A stretch of DNA of 64,000 bases from Allolobophora icterica (lineage: Eukaryota > Annelida > Clitellata > Crassiclitellata > Lumbricidae), in assembly GCA_963556255.1 (NCBI GenBank), contig OY744605.1, positions 69,584,693 to 69,648,692 on the forward strand. The letters run 5' to 3'. The notes under the pieces were generated by a model, which saw only the letters and a list, made by a program, of their open reading frames with translations, did no database searches and was not told the DNA's origin. Numbering within the stretch: position 1 is the first letter of the stretch; every line of letters begins with the position of its first letter. Positions 28,590 to 39,963 of this stretch are shown one piece after another. Both the position numbers and the translations under genes were made by a program.

Positions 28590-29770
28590 CCTCCCCTTCC
28601 TCATCAATGTCTCCACAAGACCACAACCCAGGCGTCTCTACCCGCTGAACATAAACGCGCGATCATTCGTCTTCGTGTCAAGAAGCCGGGACTCGACCCA
28701 ACAGACCCGGCCAGCTTTCGTCCCACCTCGAATTTGTCCATCTTAAAACTGGTCGAACGTGTTAATCACAAGCAATTATCCGCTGCCTTTGACCGTGTGG
28801 ATCATACCATTCTTCTTTAACTCCAGCAAATACAGATCGGTGTCACTGCCTTAGCTATTCAGTGGATTGCCTCGTTCCTTTCCTCGAGGTCTCATAGAGT
28901 CAAACTCGGTGGGTGCACCATCAAAAATCTTTTCTGTCCTGTTCAGCGTCCCTCAAGGATCCATTCTTGGTCCACTTCTCTTTATTCTATGCACCTCCAA
29001 TATTGTTAACATCGCTTCGCAGCAGGGTCTCATGATCCACCTTGGCCTATATGCTGACGACATCCAGTTCTACAAAAGCTCTCTGAAATAGCATTGGTAA
29101 CATCAAAATTAAAATTGCGGTATGCGTCCGTGATATCCAATTCATCCTGGTGTGCATCTATGCGTCTGAAGCTAAATGCCACTAAAACAGAACTAATCTG
29201 GTTCGACCGTGGAAACTAATGAAAATTCTTAACCTCGACTCTAGCTGTTCTATTCCACCCTCCGTCGTGGTTCGCGACCTCAGTTGCCAGAGCCTGCTAC
29301 TTCCACCTTCGCTGAATTCGACAAGTGAAACGCTGCCTAAATGAAACTTGCCTCAGTATTCTTGTTCAAGCCTTCGTCATCTCTTGCCTTGACTACTGCA
29401 ACTCGATCTGTCCTACGCGGTCTGCTCTCATCGACACTGGAACCTCTATCATCTGTTCTCCATAAGGCCACTTTTCTAGTAAAAGGTCTTGGTTCTAGAG
29501 ATCGTATCTGAAACAAGTACACTGGCTTCCCATCCGAACTCGTATCGTCTTCAAAATCCCCCTCCTCGTGTAGGCCTACCATTATCCACTCCTGAACCTC
29601 ACCCTCGTACATGAAATCCATGGTCACGCTATGTTCTACTTCAAAATCCAGAGGACTCCGATCGGCCACGCGAGGGGATTATACAATACGTCGCACCAAC
29701 CGGAAGTTTGGCAGTCGTGTCTTCTCGGTTTCAGGACCCATAGAATGGAACAGCTAGTCTTCCAACTACA
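28590..29770 (+). mobile_element. Degraded CR1/L2-type LINE
   Basis: In successive frames: RVKKPGLDPTDPASFRPTSN, SAAFDRVDHTILL, FSVPQGSILGPLLFILC, YADDIQFY, RLKLNATKTELIWFDR and ISCLDYCNS. These are reverse-transcriptase motifs in the correct order. The segment between LVERVNHKQL and SAAFDRVDH lacks about 50-60 residues of the usual core, an internal deletion. Confidence 0.8.
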
Positions 29771-30240
29771 CAGTGTGATTCTCCTTACAGATTTTATTTT
29801 AGTTACAGTCATAATTAATGGTTTTTCATTTTAGTTATAGTTACAGATATAGTTAATATTATTCAGGGTTTTTTTCAGCCGGAACACGCTGGAACGGCTT
29901 TCCGACACTTTTTCAGCTAATAAAAATAATTTATTTTAATAATAAACACAATAATTTAGTTATTTTAATTTCCCAGTTTAATTTTAGTGTTGTGAACTGC
30001 TTTCAGTGTTTATTGAGATCCCTTCCAAACCCCCAATCCTGTTCTTCTCGGGATATTAGCTCTTCCATAATTGTTAAGTTCCGGTACCTATTGTTAAGTT
30101 CCGGAACCTTTTTACTATAAAAAAACACTGATATTATTTTTTAGTTGTAGTTATAGACTTATAGCACAGTATAAATAATTATTTATACTGTGGTTATAGT
30201 TAGTGTATTTTTTATTTTATTTAGTTACTTAATTACAATA
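29768..30240. mobile_element. Partial CAGTGTGATTCTC element, interrupted by a MITE
   Basis: The left end matches 19089 onward, including the TTAGTTATAGTTACAG array. The right end is missing. The element at 29864-30130 is inserted inside it. Confidence 0.65.
29864..30130. mobile_element. CAGTGCT-type hAT MITE, copy 3 (opposite orientation)
   Basis: 267 bp from CAGGGTTTTTTTCAG to TAAAAAAACACTG, flanked by an exact 8-bp duplication ATATTATT (29856-29863 and 30131-30138). Contains GTTCCGGAACC near the right end. Confidence 0.88.
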
Positions 30241-30299
30241 AGGCTAAGCGAAATTGCCTGCGTTACACAATATACTTAAAGTTTCGAAAGGCTGCTTAA

Positions 30300-30465
30300 A
30301 AACAGCTGGTCTGCCTCCTGTCTTGATCTGGACTCCGGAATCCGGATTCGCACCTCTTTTGACTACCCTCTGGAAAAATTTCTCTGACGCAGCGCTCGTG
30401 AATAAGCTGGTGCCCTGCGCTTGGCTTTCGAGAAGCGCTTTATAAGTTTGGAGATTACGAGAATT
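30300..30465 (+). repeat. SINE 3'-end copy
   Basis: CTTGATCTGGACTCCGGAAT ... ACCTCTTTTGACTACCCTCTGG, then AGCGCTCGTGAATAAGCTGG ... AAGCGCTTTATAAGTTTGG. Same unit as 40985-41300 but without the triplication. Confidence 0.65.
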
Positions 30466-30535
30466 TGTATTTTCTCATTTTGGGATGCCATTTTGTGAAA
30501 CGGTTGGATTCGACGGAACCTTCCTGTGTAACTGG

Positions 30536-31568
30536 CAGCGTTACCACTCCTTGGGTTTTTTCACAAGATCTTGGGTTTTTTAATCCGAACTTGGGAAATG
30601 GGGTTTTTTCCTGGAGACCTTGGATTTTTTGCTTGGGTCTTTATTGCTGTATTGAAACCCTATTTATCATTATTTTAATCAATTTTTGCAACGGTCTGGA
30701 TGATTGAGGTCATAAATAAATTGCACAATATGTGTGCAAGCATCTGTTATACTAATCTATTGCTATATTTAACATATAACTCTAAAGGCTAAACGAATAT
30801 TCTACTCTACTGCTAGAAAATATAACTCTAAAGACTAAAGGAGACTGCAGACTCAGACTGTACTTTTTCGGGAATTTCCTGAAGGGGGTAATCAGCTCTT
30901 GCTCTTTTTAAAACTTAGGATATAATATTTTGAGTTCATCATGGGCGTCCGCAAGAATTTTTAAGGGGGGACTTTTAGGAAGCAAATTTTTTAGGGGAGG
31001 GGAAAACTGACGTTTGTGCATAGAAACAAAATTTGCATAGAAAGAAATTTAAACGAAATAATGATCAAGAAACTTTACCTAAATAATGAAGTGCTTTTTC
31101 GCATTGGAAATCGTGTTGGAACTGTCGTACATGTAATTATCAAAATAATGAAAAGATTTTATTTTTGTAAAATATTTGCAAAATCCAGGGACCCCTCCTA
31201 TAAGTTTCATAGTCTTTTATCTTTATTCTTATTTTAAAAAATAAATAAAATGTGCGATAGAAGTAATGATTCACGTGACTCGAACTCTGATGAAAATAAA
31301 ACCATGCATAGGCCTATAAACATTTTTAATATGCTTTGAAAATTTACTAATAACTTTTAGCATTTAACGATTACCCATAAAATTGTAAAAATGAAAGATA
31401 GAACAACATTTTTCTTACAGGAATTGGAATTATTGCATTATATTATTATATTTTATCTTATGTTTCGTTTTTTAATTTTAAAAAGTCTGCAGAAAACCAC
31501 CTTGGGTTTTCTTGGGTTTTTTCAATGTCCTAACTTGGGTTTTTCATTTTTTATGAGTGGTAACACTG
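30536..31568. mobile_element. 1.03-kb hAT-like element
   Basis: Ends CAGCGTTACCACTC and (inverse) CAGTGTTACCACTC. Exact 8-bp duplication GTAACTGG at 30528-30535 and 31569-31576. Subterminal CTTGGGTTTTTT repeats lie near both ends. The AT-rich interior shows no transposase. Confidence 0.88.
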
Positions 31569-31576
31569 GTAACTGG

Positions 31577-32862
31577 CTTCGTAAAGAAAGCGATTCATAA
31601 GTACTCTTTTCGTTATTATACTGCTTTTTGATACATTAAATTTCGCGTCATGCTGGTGGAGCATATTTCGTTCTATAAATCTAAGCTAAGGAATCTATAC
31701 GTAATATTTAGGCTAAGTTATTACATTAAATATAGCCTATGTAGGCTATGTATATTTCTATATAATTATGTCAATTTTTAATTTCACCGACCATTACCTT
31801 CGATTTGTAATCTCATTATACTATAAATAGGCTGAAAAATGCAGTTTCAGCTAACTTACTCGGAATTTGTTTAAATTCAACGAAACTTAACCACGCCGAT
31901 AATCTATGCAATCATGTGCTGATTTCAAGATCTTGTTGTTTCTGTAATTGTTTTGCAGTCTGTCTGAAATTAAATGGACTAATTACAGTTCTGTCAGAAA
32001 GTATAGAAATAGCTCCTTTGGAAAAAACCTTATATCTTTTAATGCAGTGACGTAAAGTTACAAATGGTATTCTTTTCGAAGTTAGTAAATTAGTAAATTT
32101 TAGCGAAATACAATATTTTGCAATTTAGCAAACACTCATAGATGTAATTTAACGAAACAACTATGTGCAGTACTTTTGTTGTGTGGCACTGCACTCTGCG
32201 ATTCCAAACAGAGTTAGACTGGCAAGGATCTTGTTCAATTGCTCTGACTTTGGGCAGGTTCAAACGTCCAATTGCTCTCACCTCTTGATGAGACTTCCTC
32301 ATTCAGTTTACTGTAACCATCATGCAGTCCAACAGCATCCTTCTAGGTCCTCTTCTCATTCCCTTTTACCCCATTCTTTTCTTGATGAATAGCCTCAGAA
32401 TGTGATCAATCCACTTCCTGTGTCTCTCTCGTATATTAGCAATAAGAGATCTTTCCTCGTCCGCCTTATTCGGCATATTTTCTTTTGTTTAATGAAGTTT
32501 TATTGCTACGATCACAGGTATTAATTTTGCCAATAATTGTGTTATCCAGATGTCAAGGTGGCTACTTTAGCTTCCTGGTCTTTCTTTGACATATTTTAAA
32601 TAAGCATGCAAGAAAGCAATCTTATTCAATCATTAATTTGTGTTGCTAGACTGCCTTTTTCAAACTTTCTATCACCATATCTTGGAGGCACAGTCACACA
32701 TTTGTCTTCAGTTTCGTATTGCATCCCATCTTCCTTCAATAATTTTATTTCAACAGTTGCATTTTCTAATTCATGATAGGTTTGCGATAACATGGAAAAG
32801 CAGTAATAAATTCAGCCTTTAAATTTGGGTTGTGGTCAAGATATCAAGATGCAAGCAAGTAG
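31577..32862. other. No gene seen upstream of the zinc-finger array
   Basis: AT-rich. No start exon for the zinc-finger array is evident. Confidence 0.4.
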
Positions 32863-34725
32863 CCACAACAAACCAAAAACATACATTTTTGTAACAAAAC
32901 GTTTACAGGGAAATCCAGTCTGAAAATCCATAAAAGAACCCACACTGGAGAAAAACCATATAAGTGCGATTTATGTCACAAATCATTTGCTCAGAAGAGT
33001 GCTCTAGACAACCATAAAAGAACCCACACTGGAGAAAAACCATACAAGTGCAATTTCTGTCACAAAGCATTTGTAGAGAAAAGTCATCTGGAACGCCATA
33101 AAAGAACCCACACTGGAGAAAAACCATACAAGTGCAATTTATGTCACAAAGCCTTTGCAGAGAAGACTACTCTGGAACGCCATAAAAGAACCCACACTGG
33201 AGAAAAACCATACAAGTGCAATTTATGCAACAAAGAATTTGCATGGAATACTACCCAGGAACGCCATAGAAGAACCCATACTGGAGAAAAACCATACAAG
33301 TGCAATTTATGTCACAAATCATTTGCACAGAAGACTGATATGGAACACCACAAAAGAACCCACACTGGAGAACAACCATACATGTGCAATTTATGTCACA
33401 AAGCATTTGCATGGAATACTAGCCTAAAACGCCATAAAAGAACCCACACAGGAGAAAAACCGTACTTGTGCAATTTCTGTCACAAAACATTTGCAGAGAA
33501 AAGTCATCTGGAATGCCACAAAAGAACTCACACTGGAGAAAAACCATACATGTGCAATTTATGTCACAAATCATTTGCAGAGAAGACAACCATGGAATGC
33601 CATAAGAGAACCCACACTGGAGAAAAACCATACAAGTGCAATTTATGTCACAAAGCATTTGCACAGAAGACTGATATGGAATACCACAAAAGAACCCACA
33701 CTGGAGAAAAACCATACATGTGCAATTTATGTCAGAAAGCATTTCCATGGAATACTAGCCTACAACGCCATAAAAGAACCCACACTGGAGAAAAACCGTA
33801 CTTGTGCAATTTCTGTCACAAAACATTTCCAGAGAAAAGTCATCTGGAATGCCACAAAAGAACTCACACTGATGAAAAACCATACATGTGCAATTTATGT
33901 CACAAAGCCTTTGCAAAGAAGACCACTCTGGAACACCATAGAAGAATCCACACTGGAGAAAAACTTTATATGTGCAATTTATGTCACAAAGCATTTGCAG
34001 AGAAGACTAACGTGGAATGCCATAAAAGAACCCACACTGGAGAAAAACCATACAAGTGCAATTTCTGTCGCAAAGCATTTGCAGAGAAAAGTCATCTGGA
34101 ATGCCATAAAAGAACCCACACTGGAGAAAAACCATACAAGTGTAATTTCTGTCACAAAGCATTTGTAGAGAAAAGTCATCTGGAACGCCATAAAAGAACC
34201 CACACTGGAGAAAAACCATACAAGTGCAATTTATGTCACGAAGCCTTTGCAGAGATGACTACTCTGGAACGCCATAAAAGAACCCACACTGGAGAAAAAC
34301 CATACAAGTGCAATTTATGCAACAAAGCATTTGCACGGAATACTAACCAGGAACGCCATAGAAGAACCCATAATGGAGAAAAACCATACAAGTGCAATTT
34401 ATGTCACAAATCATTTGCACAGAAGACTGATATGGAACACCACAAAAGAACCCACACTGGAGAACAACCATACATTTGCAATTTATGTCACAAATCATTT
34501 GCATGGAATACTAGCCTAAAACGCCATAAAAGAACCCACACAGGAGAAAAACCGTACTTATGCAATTTCTGTCACAAAACATTTGCAGAGAAAAGTCATC
34601 TGGAATACCACAAAAGAACTCACACTGGAGAAAAACCATACATGTGCGATTTATGTCACAAAGCCTTTGCAAAGAAGACTACTCTGAAATGCCATGAAAG
34701 AACCCACACTGGAGAAAAACCATAA
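32863..34725 (+). CDS. Tandem C2H2 zinc-finger array (21 complete fingers)
   Basis: The frame is open from just after a TAG at 32860 to a TAA at 34723-34725 and encodes 21 complete fingers of 28 residues (C-x2-C-x12-H-x3-H, TGEKPY linkers), preceded by one finger that lacks its first Cys. The first ATG is at 33340, inside finger 6; translation from it gives 461 aa and about 16 fingers. An upstream exon supplying a start is possible but not seen. The helices use few variants (EKSHLEC, QKTDMEH, WNTSLKR, EKTTLER). Fingers 3-9 match fingers 16-22, a 13-finger (1,092-bp) duplication. Such proteins bind DNA sequence-specifically in the nucleus. No KRAB, BTB or other effector domain is visible. Confidence 0.7.
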   Translation, partial: PQQTKNIHFCNKTFTGKSSLKIHKRTHTGEKPYKCDLCHKSFAQKSALDNHKRTHTGEKPYKCNFCHKAFVEKSHLERHKRTHTGEKPYKCNLCHKAFAEKTTLERHKRTHTGEKPYKCNLCNKEFAWNTTQERHRRTHTGEKPYKCNLCHKSFAQKTDMEHHKRTHTGEQPYMCNLCHKAFAWNTSLKRHKRTHTGEKPYLCNFCHKTFAEKSHLECHKRTHTGEKPYMCNLCHKSFAEKTTMECHKRTHTGEKPYKCNLCHKAFAQKTDMEYHKRTHTGEKPYMCNLCQKAFPWNTSLQRHKRTHTGEKPYLCNFCHKTFPEKSHLECHKRTHTDEKPYMCNLCHKAFAKKTTLEHHRRIHTGEKLYMCNLCHKAFAEKTNVECHKRTHTGEKPYKCNFCRKAFAEKSHLECHKRTHTGEKPYKCNFCHKAFVEKSHLERHKRTHTGEKPYKCNLCHEAFAEMTTLERHKRTHTGEKPYKCNLCNKAFARNTNQERHRRTHNGEKPYKCNLCHKSFAQKTDMEHHKRTHTGEQPYICNLCHKSFAWNTSLKRHKRTHTGEKPYLCNFCHKTFAEKSHLEYHKRTHTGEKPYMCDLCHKAFAKKTTLKCHERTHTGEKP

Positions 34726-35134
34726 AAATGTAATTTATGTTACAAAGCATTTGCAGAGAAAACACATCTGGAATGTCTTAAAAGAACCCACACGACGGAA
34801 AACCATACATGTGCATTATATGTCACAAGGGATTTGCACAGAAAAATGTCCTAGATCACCCTATAACAGCCCACACGAGAGAAAGGCATTCAAGTGCTGT
34901 TTATGGCCCAAACGATTTGCATGCAGTGGTTCTCTCAAATGCCATGTAAGAAACTACTCTGGAGAAAATATATACACATGCAATGTATGTCGAAAATTAT
35001 TTACACAGACATGTCCTAAGGAACGCCATGCACGAACCCACAACGGTGAAAAACTACACAAATGCACTTTATGTAACAAAGCATTTACACAGAGTGACGC
35101 TCTCAAAAAGATGGCAAAAGCCACAGAAGTGTAA
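34726..35134 (+). pseudogene. Decayed zinc fingers beyond the stop codon
   Basis: The stop replaces the Tyr of the usual TGEKPY linker. Finger 23 continues in frame but has Leu in place of its first zinc-binding His. A frameshift follows, and three or four further relics (FKCCLWPKRFACSGSL, YTCNVCRKLFTQTC, HKCTLCNKAFTQSDAL) can be read to about 35130. The original protein was therefore longer. Confidence 0.8.
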
Positions 35135-35983
35135 ATTATGTGATGTTACACTGCACGTAGTCTGTGTCTCGGCTATCATGCAAGACCCCATACTGGTAAA
35201 AAAAATAATGTAAGAATGAATTATATGAATTCGTTGTGCCGAACATAGGGCAAATATGCCATGCAAGCACTTTATTGTAAAAGATTCAGTACATATACTG
35301 ACTATGAGAACTGTGTTGATAGAAAACAGTTGTCGACTACGGAAATCTTGCAAGATCTTCCTAAGCAGAGAACAAATCGTAGTCCAGTTGAAAGCGATTT
35401 TACTGGAGTAAAATTCTAGAGTAATCTCTGAAGTTATTACACATTTAATTTTTTAGACCATATGGATGTGGAATGTGTGACAAAGTGTTTTGAAATTGAG
35501 AAGGATTTTATGAAACATTGTTATTATGTTATCATCAGAATATTATCATTATGTTATCATCACCAATGTGATGCTCCACAGACATAGATATAAGTGTATT
35601 TGTTGAAATATTTTAAGTTTATGGTTTAGTTAATTTCCTAGAACAAGGAAAACACATTAGTTTTTAAGTCTATAGTTCCGTCAGTTGACTTTACACCAGT
35701 TTTAATGTTATAAACATGTTTGACTCTCGTCTAGTTATATTTCATTAATGTCTAGGCTTAATGTATACAATGTAGCCTACCAGTTACTCCTCCTGTCTAC
35801 CACCATTGACGTTGATATGGCCGCTTTACTGTTCAGTTGTGATATTTGACGTGCCTTCTGAATTGTATGGATAACGTTGAACCTGGAGTTACATTGGGGT
35901 CACCATAATCGATGTCCGCGAACGTTCGTTTCCAGATTTGGTACGTAATTATTTCAGGGAGCCTGTGCATTAAACACCAGTAA
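35135..35983. other. No gene seen downstream of the array
   Basis: AT-rich sequence, possibly an old 3' UTR. I find no convincing polyadenylation site. Confidence 0.4.
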
Positions 35984-35991
35984 TATAGGCC

Positions 35992-36282
35992 CAGGGGAGC
36001 CCGCAGGCTAAAAAAATTGGACGCACAAAAATTTCAATTTAGATAACATCTAGGCTAAATGCTTTAACATGCCGTATTTCCGTTTAACAAAATGCTGTTT
36101 TCTGTGAGCATTTATTTCCGCTCTTGATTAAAACTAATTTAAGAATTTTCCGTTTTGCATGTTAGGTAGGTGATTCAATTTACTGCTTTCAAAAATATCG
36201 ATGCGATGCCTATTCCTTGTGTGGATTTGAATTGGTGGGTGGACGCACGTGCGTCCAGTGCGTCACGCTGCGGGCGCCCCTG
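35992..36282. mobile_element. 291-bp hAT-like MITE (CAGGGG-CGCCCGCAG family)
   Basis: Ends CAGGGGAGCCCGCAG and (inverse) CAGGGGCGCCCGCAG. Exact 8-bp duplication TATAGGCC (35984-35991 and 36283-36290). GGACGCACGTGCGTCC is a near-terminal palindrome. A diverged, interrupted copy in reverse lies at about 37961-38622. Confidence 0.88.
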
Positions 36283-36290
36283 TATAGGCC

Positions 36291-37027
36291 TATAGTCAAA
36301 AAGCATAGGCCTACTGTTAACAGCGTTGAACCTGATTAGATACTATTTGATCTAGTGGCGGCGTTACCATGGGTCGCGGTAGGTCATTTGATCTTCCTAT
36401 TTTACGTATGATCTGCCTTATGACCTGCCTATTTTACGCCTGACAAGTCTGGTTGACTGTTCCTGTAATGTGCATCTTATTAGGATGCATGTTCATGTTG
36501 CTCTGAGTACCTAATCAGTTTTTCCAGACCTTTAAAGAGTAGTAAAGTTAGTAAAGTTTAACGTTTTAATTGCTGAATTGTTTCAAAATTGAAATTGCTA
36601 CAACAATTGGGCTATATAGGTGTTTCTTCAAAATGTGGGGGATGCATGGCGTGTCCCCCCACTGTTAAAAGTGAGGGGTCTTGTCCCCTCGACCTCCATG
36701 ATCGCCGCCCATGAGTCCAACCAGGGCCGGATTAACCACTCGGGGGCCCCATGCTAATTATACACGGGGGCCCTTGTCGTATATTTAATTTATGAATGAA
36801 TGAATGAGTACAAATGTCGGCTAATGACCAACTGACATCAAGCAACCGAAGCCCATGAGCCCACATGTCGCCCATCTATAAGTGGGATATTGAAAATGTT
36901 GGCTAATGGGCTTCTGGCTGCTTCGCAGATGTGGACAGACAAGCCCATATGCCCATCTATCGCACATCCAAATATCGGATGTCGCAAATGTCGGTTAATG
37001 GGCTTCTGACCTCAGGCCTAGATGGGT
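36291..37027. other. Intergenic, with a solitary hAT left end
   Basis: CAGGGCCGGATTAACC at 36723 resembles a hAT terminal repeat, but no matching right end was found. No gene seen. Confidence 0.4.
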
Positions 37028-37035
37028 TTAGTGCG

Positions 37036-37215
37036 CAGGCACGTAACTAGGATTTTTCGTTTGGGGGGGGGCTTAAACCTTGAACATGGCAACATTTATA
37101 CAGTGTTCATACGAATTTTAGCCGTAAGCATACAACGGCTTGACTTGTTTGGGGGGCTTCAACTTCGTTTGGGGGGGGCTTAAGCCCCCCAAGCCCAACG
37201 CTAGTTACGTCCCTG
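37036..37215. mobile_element. 180-bp hAT-like MITE
   Basis: Ends CAGGCACGTAACTAG and (inverse) CAGGGACGTAACTAG. Exact 8-bp duplication TTAGTGCG (37028-37035 and 37216-37223). Contains two G runs (GTTTGGGGGGG). Confidence 0.9.
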
Positions 37216-37264
37216 TTAGTGCGGGTAGCCGGGGTAGTCCTAGCCTATGAGCCCACTTAGCCAA

Positions 37265-37350
37265 CAGCGCTCGTGAATAGGCTGCTGCCCTGCGCGTGGC
37301 CTTCGAGTGGCGCTTTAGAAATTTGGAGATTACGCTTACGCTTACTTTTC
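37265..37350 (+). repeat. SINE 3'-end copy
   Basis: AGCGCTCGTGAATAGGCTGC ... TTCGAGTGGCGCTTTAGAAAT, ending GATTACGCTTACGC. Confidence 0.7.
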
Positions 37351-37479
37351 AGCTATATTAAATTTTATTGGGATAACGGGCTCCTCACCTCGCTCCAAGA
37401 TGGGCTGATATGGGCTAGCCGAAGCCCACCAGCGCACCTAATATTTAGATGGGACCTATATGGGCATGCTGGCAGGGTA

Positions 37480-37654
37480 TCAATCAATCAATCAATCCTT
37501 TTATTGAAGCCATTTGAAGTACAAGGAAAAAATACAACATAAAAGTTTGAACTTTGGCAACAAGAGGAGACCCAAAAGGGATCTAGATCCCGCTTAGCAG
37601 GGCCACCTAGTTAACATTTATCGTAATACAAGTAAATGGCAGCACAATCAATAC
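37480..37654 (-). repeat. LINE 3' tail, reverse copy
   Basis: Reverse complement of the unit at 38089-38262; it ends in (TTGA)n on the minus strand and contains AATAAAAGG before the tail. Together they form 174-bp arms about 435 bp apart. Confidence 0.75.
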
Positions 37655-37779
37655 TTTTAACGGTAACATCGATCAAGTTATATGATCAGCAGGTAAAAGA
37701 AACAATGATAGAACTCTTAACTAGAGAACTTAACTATCAGTACACATGGGTACTGCACCTTTTTACTTTTTGTAGGCCT

Positions 37780-37944
37780 AACGAAAATAACGATGAATTT
37801 TCGTTATAGTTATAGCTATAGACTATAGTTAATGATATTTTTAGTCACAGTTATAGTTATCATTAACGAAATCATTTTATTTTCGTTAACGAACATTTTC
37901 GTTACCGTTATCGTTAACGAGAATCATAACTGCAACTAGCTAGG
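37780..37944. mobile_element. Right-end fragment of the CAGTGTGATTCTC element
   Basis: Contains ATTTTCGTTAACGAACATTTTCG and ends GTTAACGAGAATCATAACTG, matching 21180-21374. Confidence 0.6.
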
Positions 37945-38088
37945 CTACAGTCAGAGTGAGCGTGACGCACTAAACGCACGTGCGTCCACCCAAAAAAAAA
38001 TCCACACAAGGATTAGGCATCACATCGATATTTTTGACAATTTCACTGTGTAATTTTGTAGATAATAAATCACAATCAATACATAATT

Positions 38089-38262
38089 TGTATTGATTGT
38101 GCTGCCATTTACTTGTATTACGATAAATGTTAACTAGGTGGCCCTGCGAAGCGGGATCAAGATCCCTTTTGGGTCTCCTCTTGTTGCCAAAGTTCAAACT
38201 TTTATGTTGTATTTTCCTTGTACTTCAAATGGCTTCAATAAAAGGATTGATTGATTGATTGA
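38089..38262 (+). repeat. LINE 3' tail, forward copy
   Basis: Contains GGTGGCCCTGCGAAGCGGGA and CTTCAATAAAAGG followed by (TTGA)n. It sits inside a diverged copy of the 35992 MITE family. Confidence 0.7.
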
Positions 38263-38383
38263 TATGCATGTGTTATAGGCCTTATACTGTAGTTTTATGA
38301 GTCACTCTGAGTGATTTTCAGAGTATGACTACGAGTGGCAGACAGGAGACGGTTGTGGATGGGAGAAGACGGGAGGGTGTGCG

Positions 38384-38582
38384 CATAGGCGTAATTTGTT
38401 GGGGGTACGAGGGGGTACCCGTACCCCCACTTTTTGGACTGGGGGTACCGTACCCCCCACTTTTTGAACGATGCCAGTGAACATTTTATTACTGTGCCTT
38501 CCCAGAGATCGCAATTTCCGCCTTGCTTCATGTATGTAAGAAGTTTGTACCCCGCACTTTTTAGATCAAAGTTACGCCCCTG
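38384..38582. mobile_element. 199-bp hAT-like MITE
   Basis: Ends CATAGGCGTAATTT and (inverse) CAGGGGCGTAACTTT. Exact 8-bp duplication GGTGTGCG (38376-38383 and 38583-38590). Two GGGGGTACC blocks inside. Confidence 0.88.
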
Positions 38583-39101
38583 GGTGTGCGTCCAACATTT
38601 TTAAGCCTGGCGGCGCCCCTGGTTACAGTCCATCAAAGCACATCTAGAGCGCTGTTATTCAATTTAAATTAAAATCAAAAACTCATTTTTTCACATTACA
38701 CTATGACTAGGAATGCTGCGCAACGCGCTGTCGTGCGAGACTTGTTTTGTTAACGACGACCGTGTACTAAATGTGGCTGGGAAACCAATACAGCTCGTCG
38801 TTAAAGTGCTAAAGCGCGCTATAAATCTATAGTTCTGTTGTAAATTTTATCGATTGCAGGTTTATATTTCACAGTAAAGACTGTAAAGCGTTACATAAAT
38901 TATATGACCGTTTTCATCAACAATGCATAAGTTGCAAGTTGGACTATTTATGTTCAAACTTCAATCGAATCTAGCCTACTGCCTGTGAATTTTTGTCATT
39001 GTTTTTGTAAAAATTCTGAGGTACATCATCATTACACGCGATCGCTCAACAAGTACCATCAAGGTAGTGTGCACACTACTGTTAAGCAGCATATAGCATC
39101 G

Positions 39102-39554
39102 CAGGGCATATTTTAACTGTAGGCCTATAACTAGTGGGACAAATGTCCCAGTAGTCTTAGGATTTGTCCCAGTAGTGAAACTGATTTGTCCCAGGCATAA
39201 AGTACAAGTAGTGGGACAAATGTTGGAAGAATTTAAAGATTTGTCCCAGTAGTAAAATGAGAAAGGTATGACATTACTGTTGAATGCCCCCTTGTTATTG
39301 GTTGGGAGACCCGAGAAAAGTTGTAAAAGAAGGCGATGACTAAAAAAAGGTCATCAACTTTTTTTGGAGATGATTTTGTAGAAAAAAATCACAGAAAGTT
39401 GTAAGTTCGTGGAGATTAATTCCTAAAAAAGTTCTTCGACCAGAGTATGGCCGACTTTCTCCCACCCACCTCTCAGAGACGAGTTCCAAAGATCATGAAC
39501 TAGACCCATGGCTGATTTTGTCCCAGTAGTGAAAATTCCTTAAAATATGCACTG
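39102..39554. mobile_element. 453-bp hAT-like element
   Basis: Ends CAGGGCATATTTTAA and (inverse) CAGTGCATATTTTAA. The flanks TAGCATCG and TAGCATTG match in 7 of 8 bases. Contains five copies of TTTGTCCCAGTAGT-like words in both orientations. Confidence 0.72.
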
Positions 39555-39963
39555 TAGCATTGAAGTCTATGGCCCGCTATTCTGGAATTCTTTGCCTGTT
39601 AATACTTACTGGTTTATCTACTATACATCAATTTAAACAAAAACTGAAACTATATCTCTTGGATGCACACACTGTATTTATTTGCACAGGAACTGTTGTT
39701 TCTTCCAGTTTTTTTCATCTCTTATGACACATTTATGTATACTGATTTATTTATCTTGTTTAGTATGCTGTTGTCACCAATTGATGATTATATGATTGTA
39801 TGTATTATGATTAATGTAAGTAGGGTGATAGCGGAACCTCATGTTCCTTATGGGTTTACCTATTGGCGCCATTGTATGTGACTGTTTGGAAATGCATTTT
39901 CTTACATGCTGATCAATAAAACAATCTGAATGAAAAAAAATGAATGAAAGATGGGACGGGATC

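Noticed and set aside
32903..34219. Minus-strand frames such as MVFLQCGFFYG repeats
   Set aside because: Antisense shadows of the zinc-finger repeat with the same 84-bp period.
36723..36780. Complete hAT element starting CAGGGCCGGATTAACC
   Set aside because: No matching right end found; treated as a solitary end.
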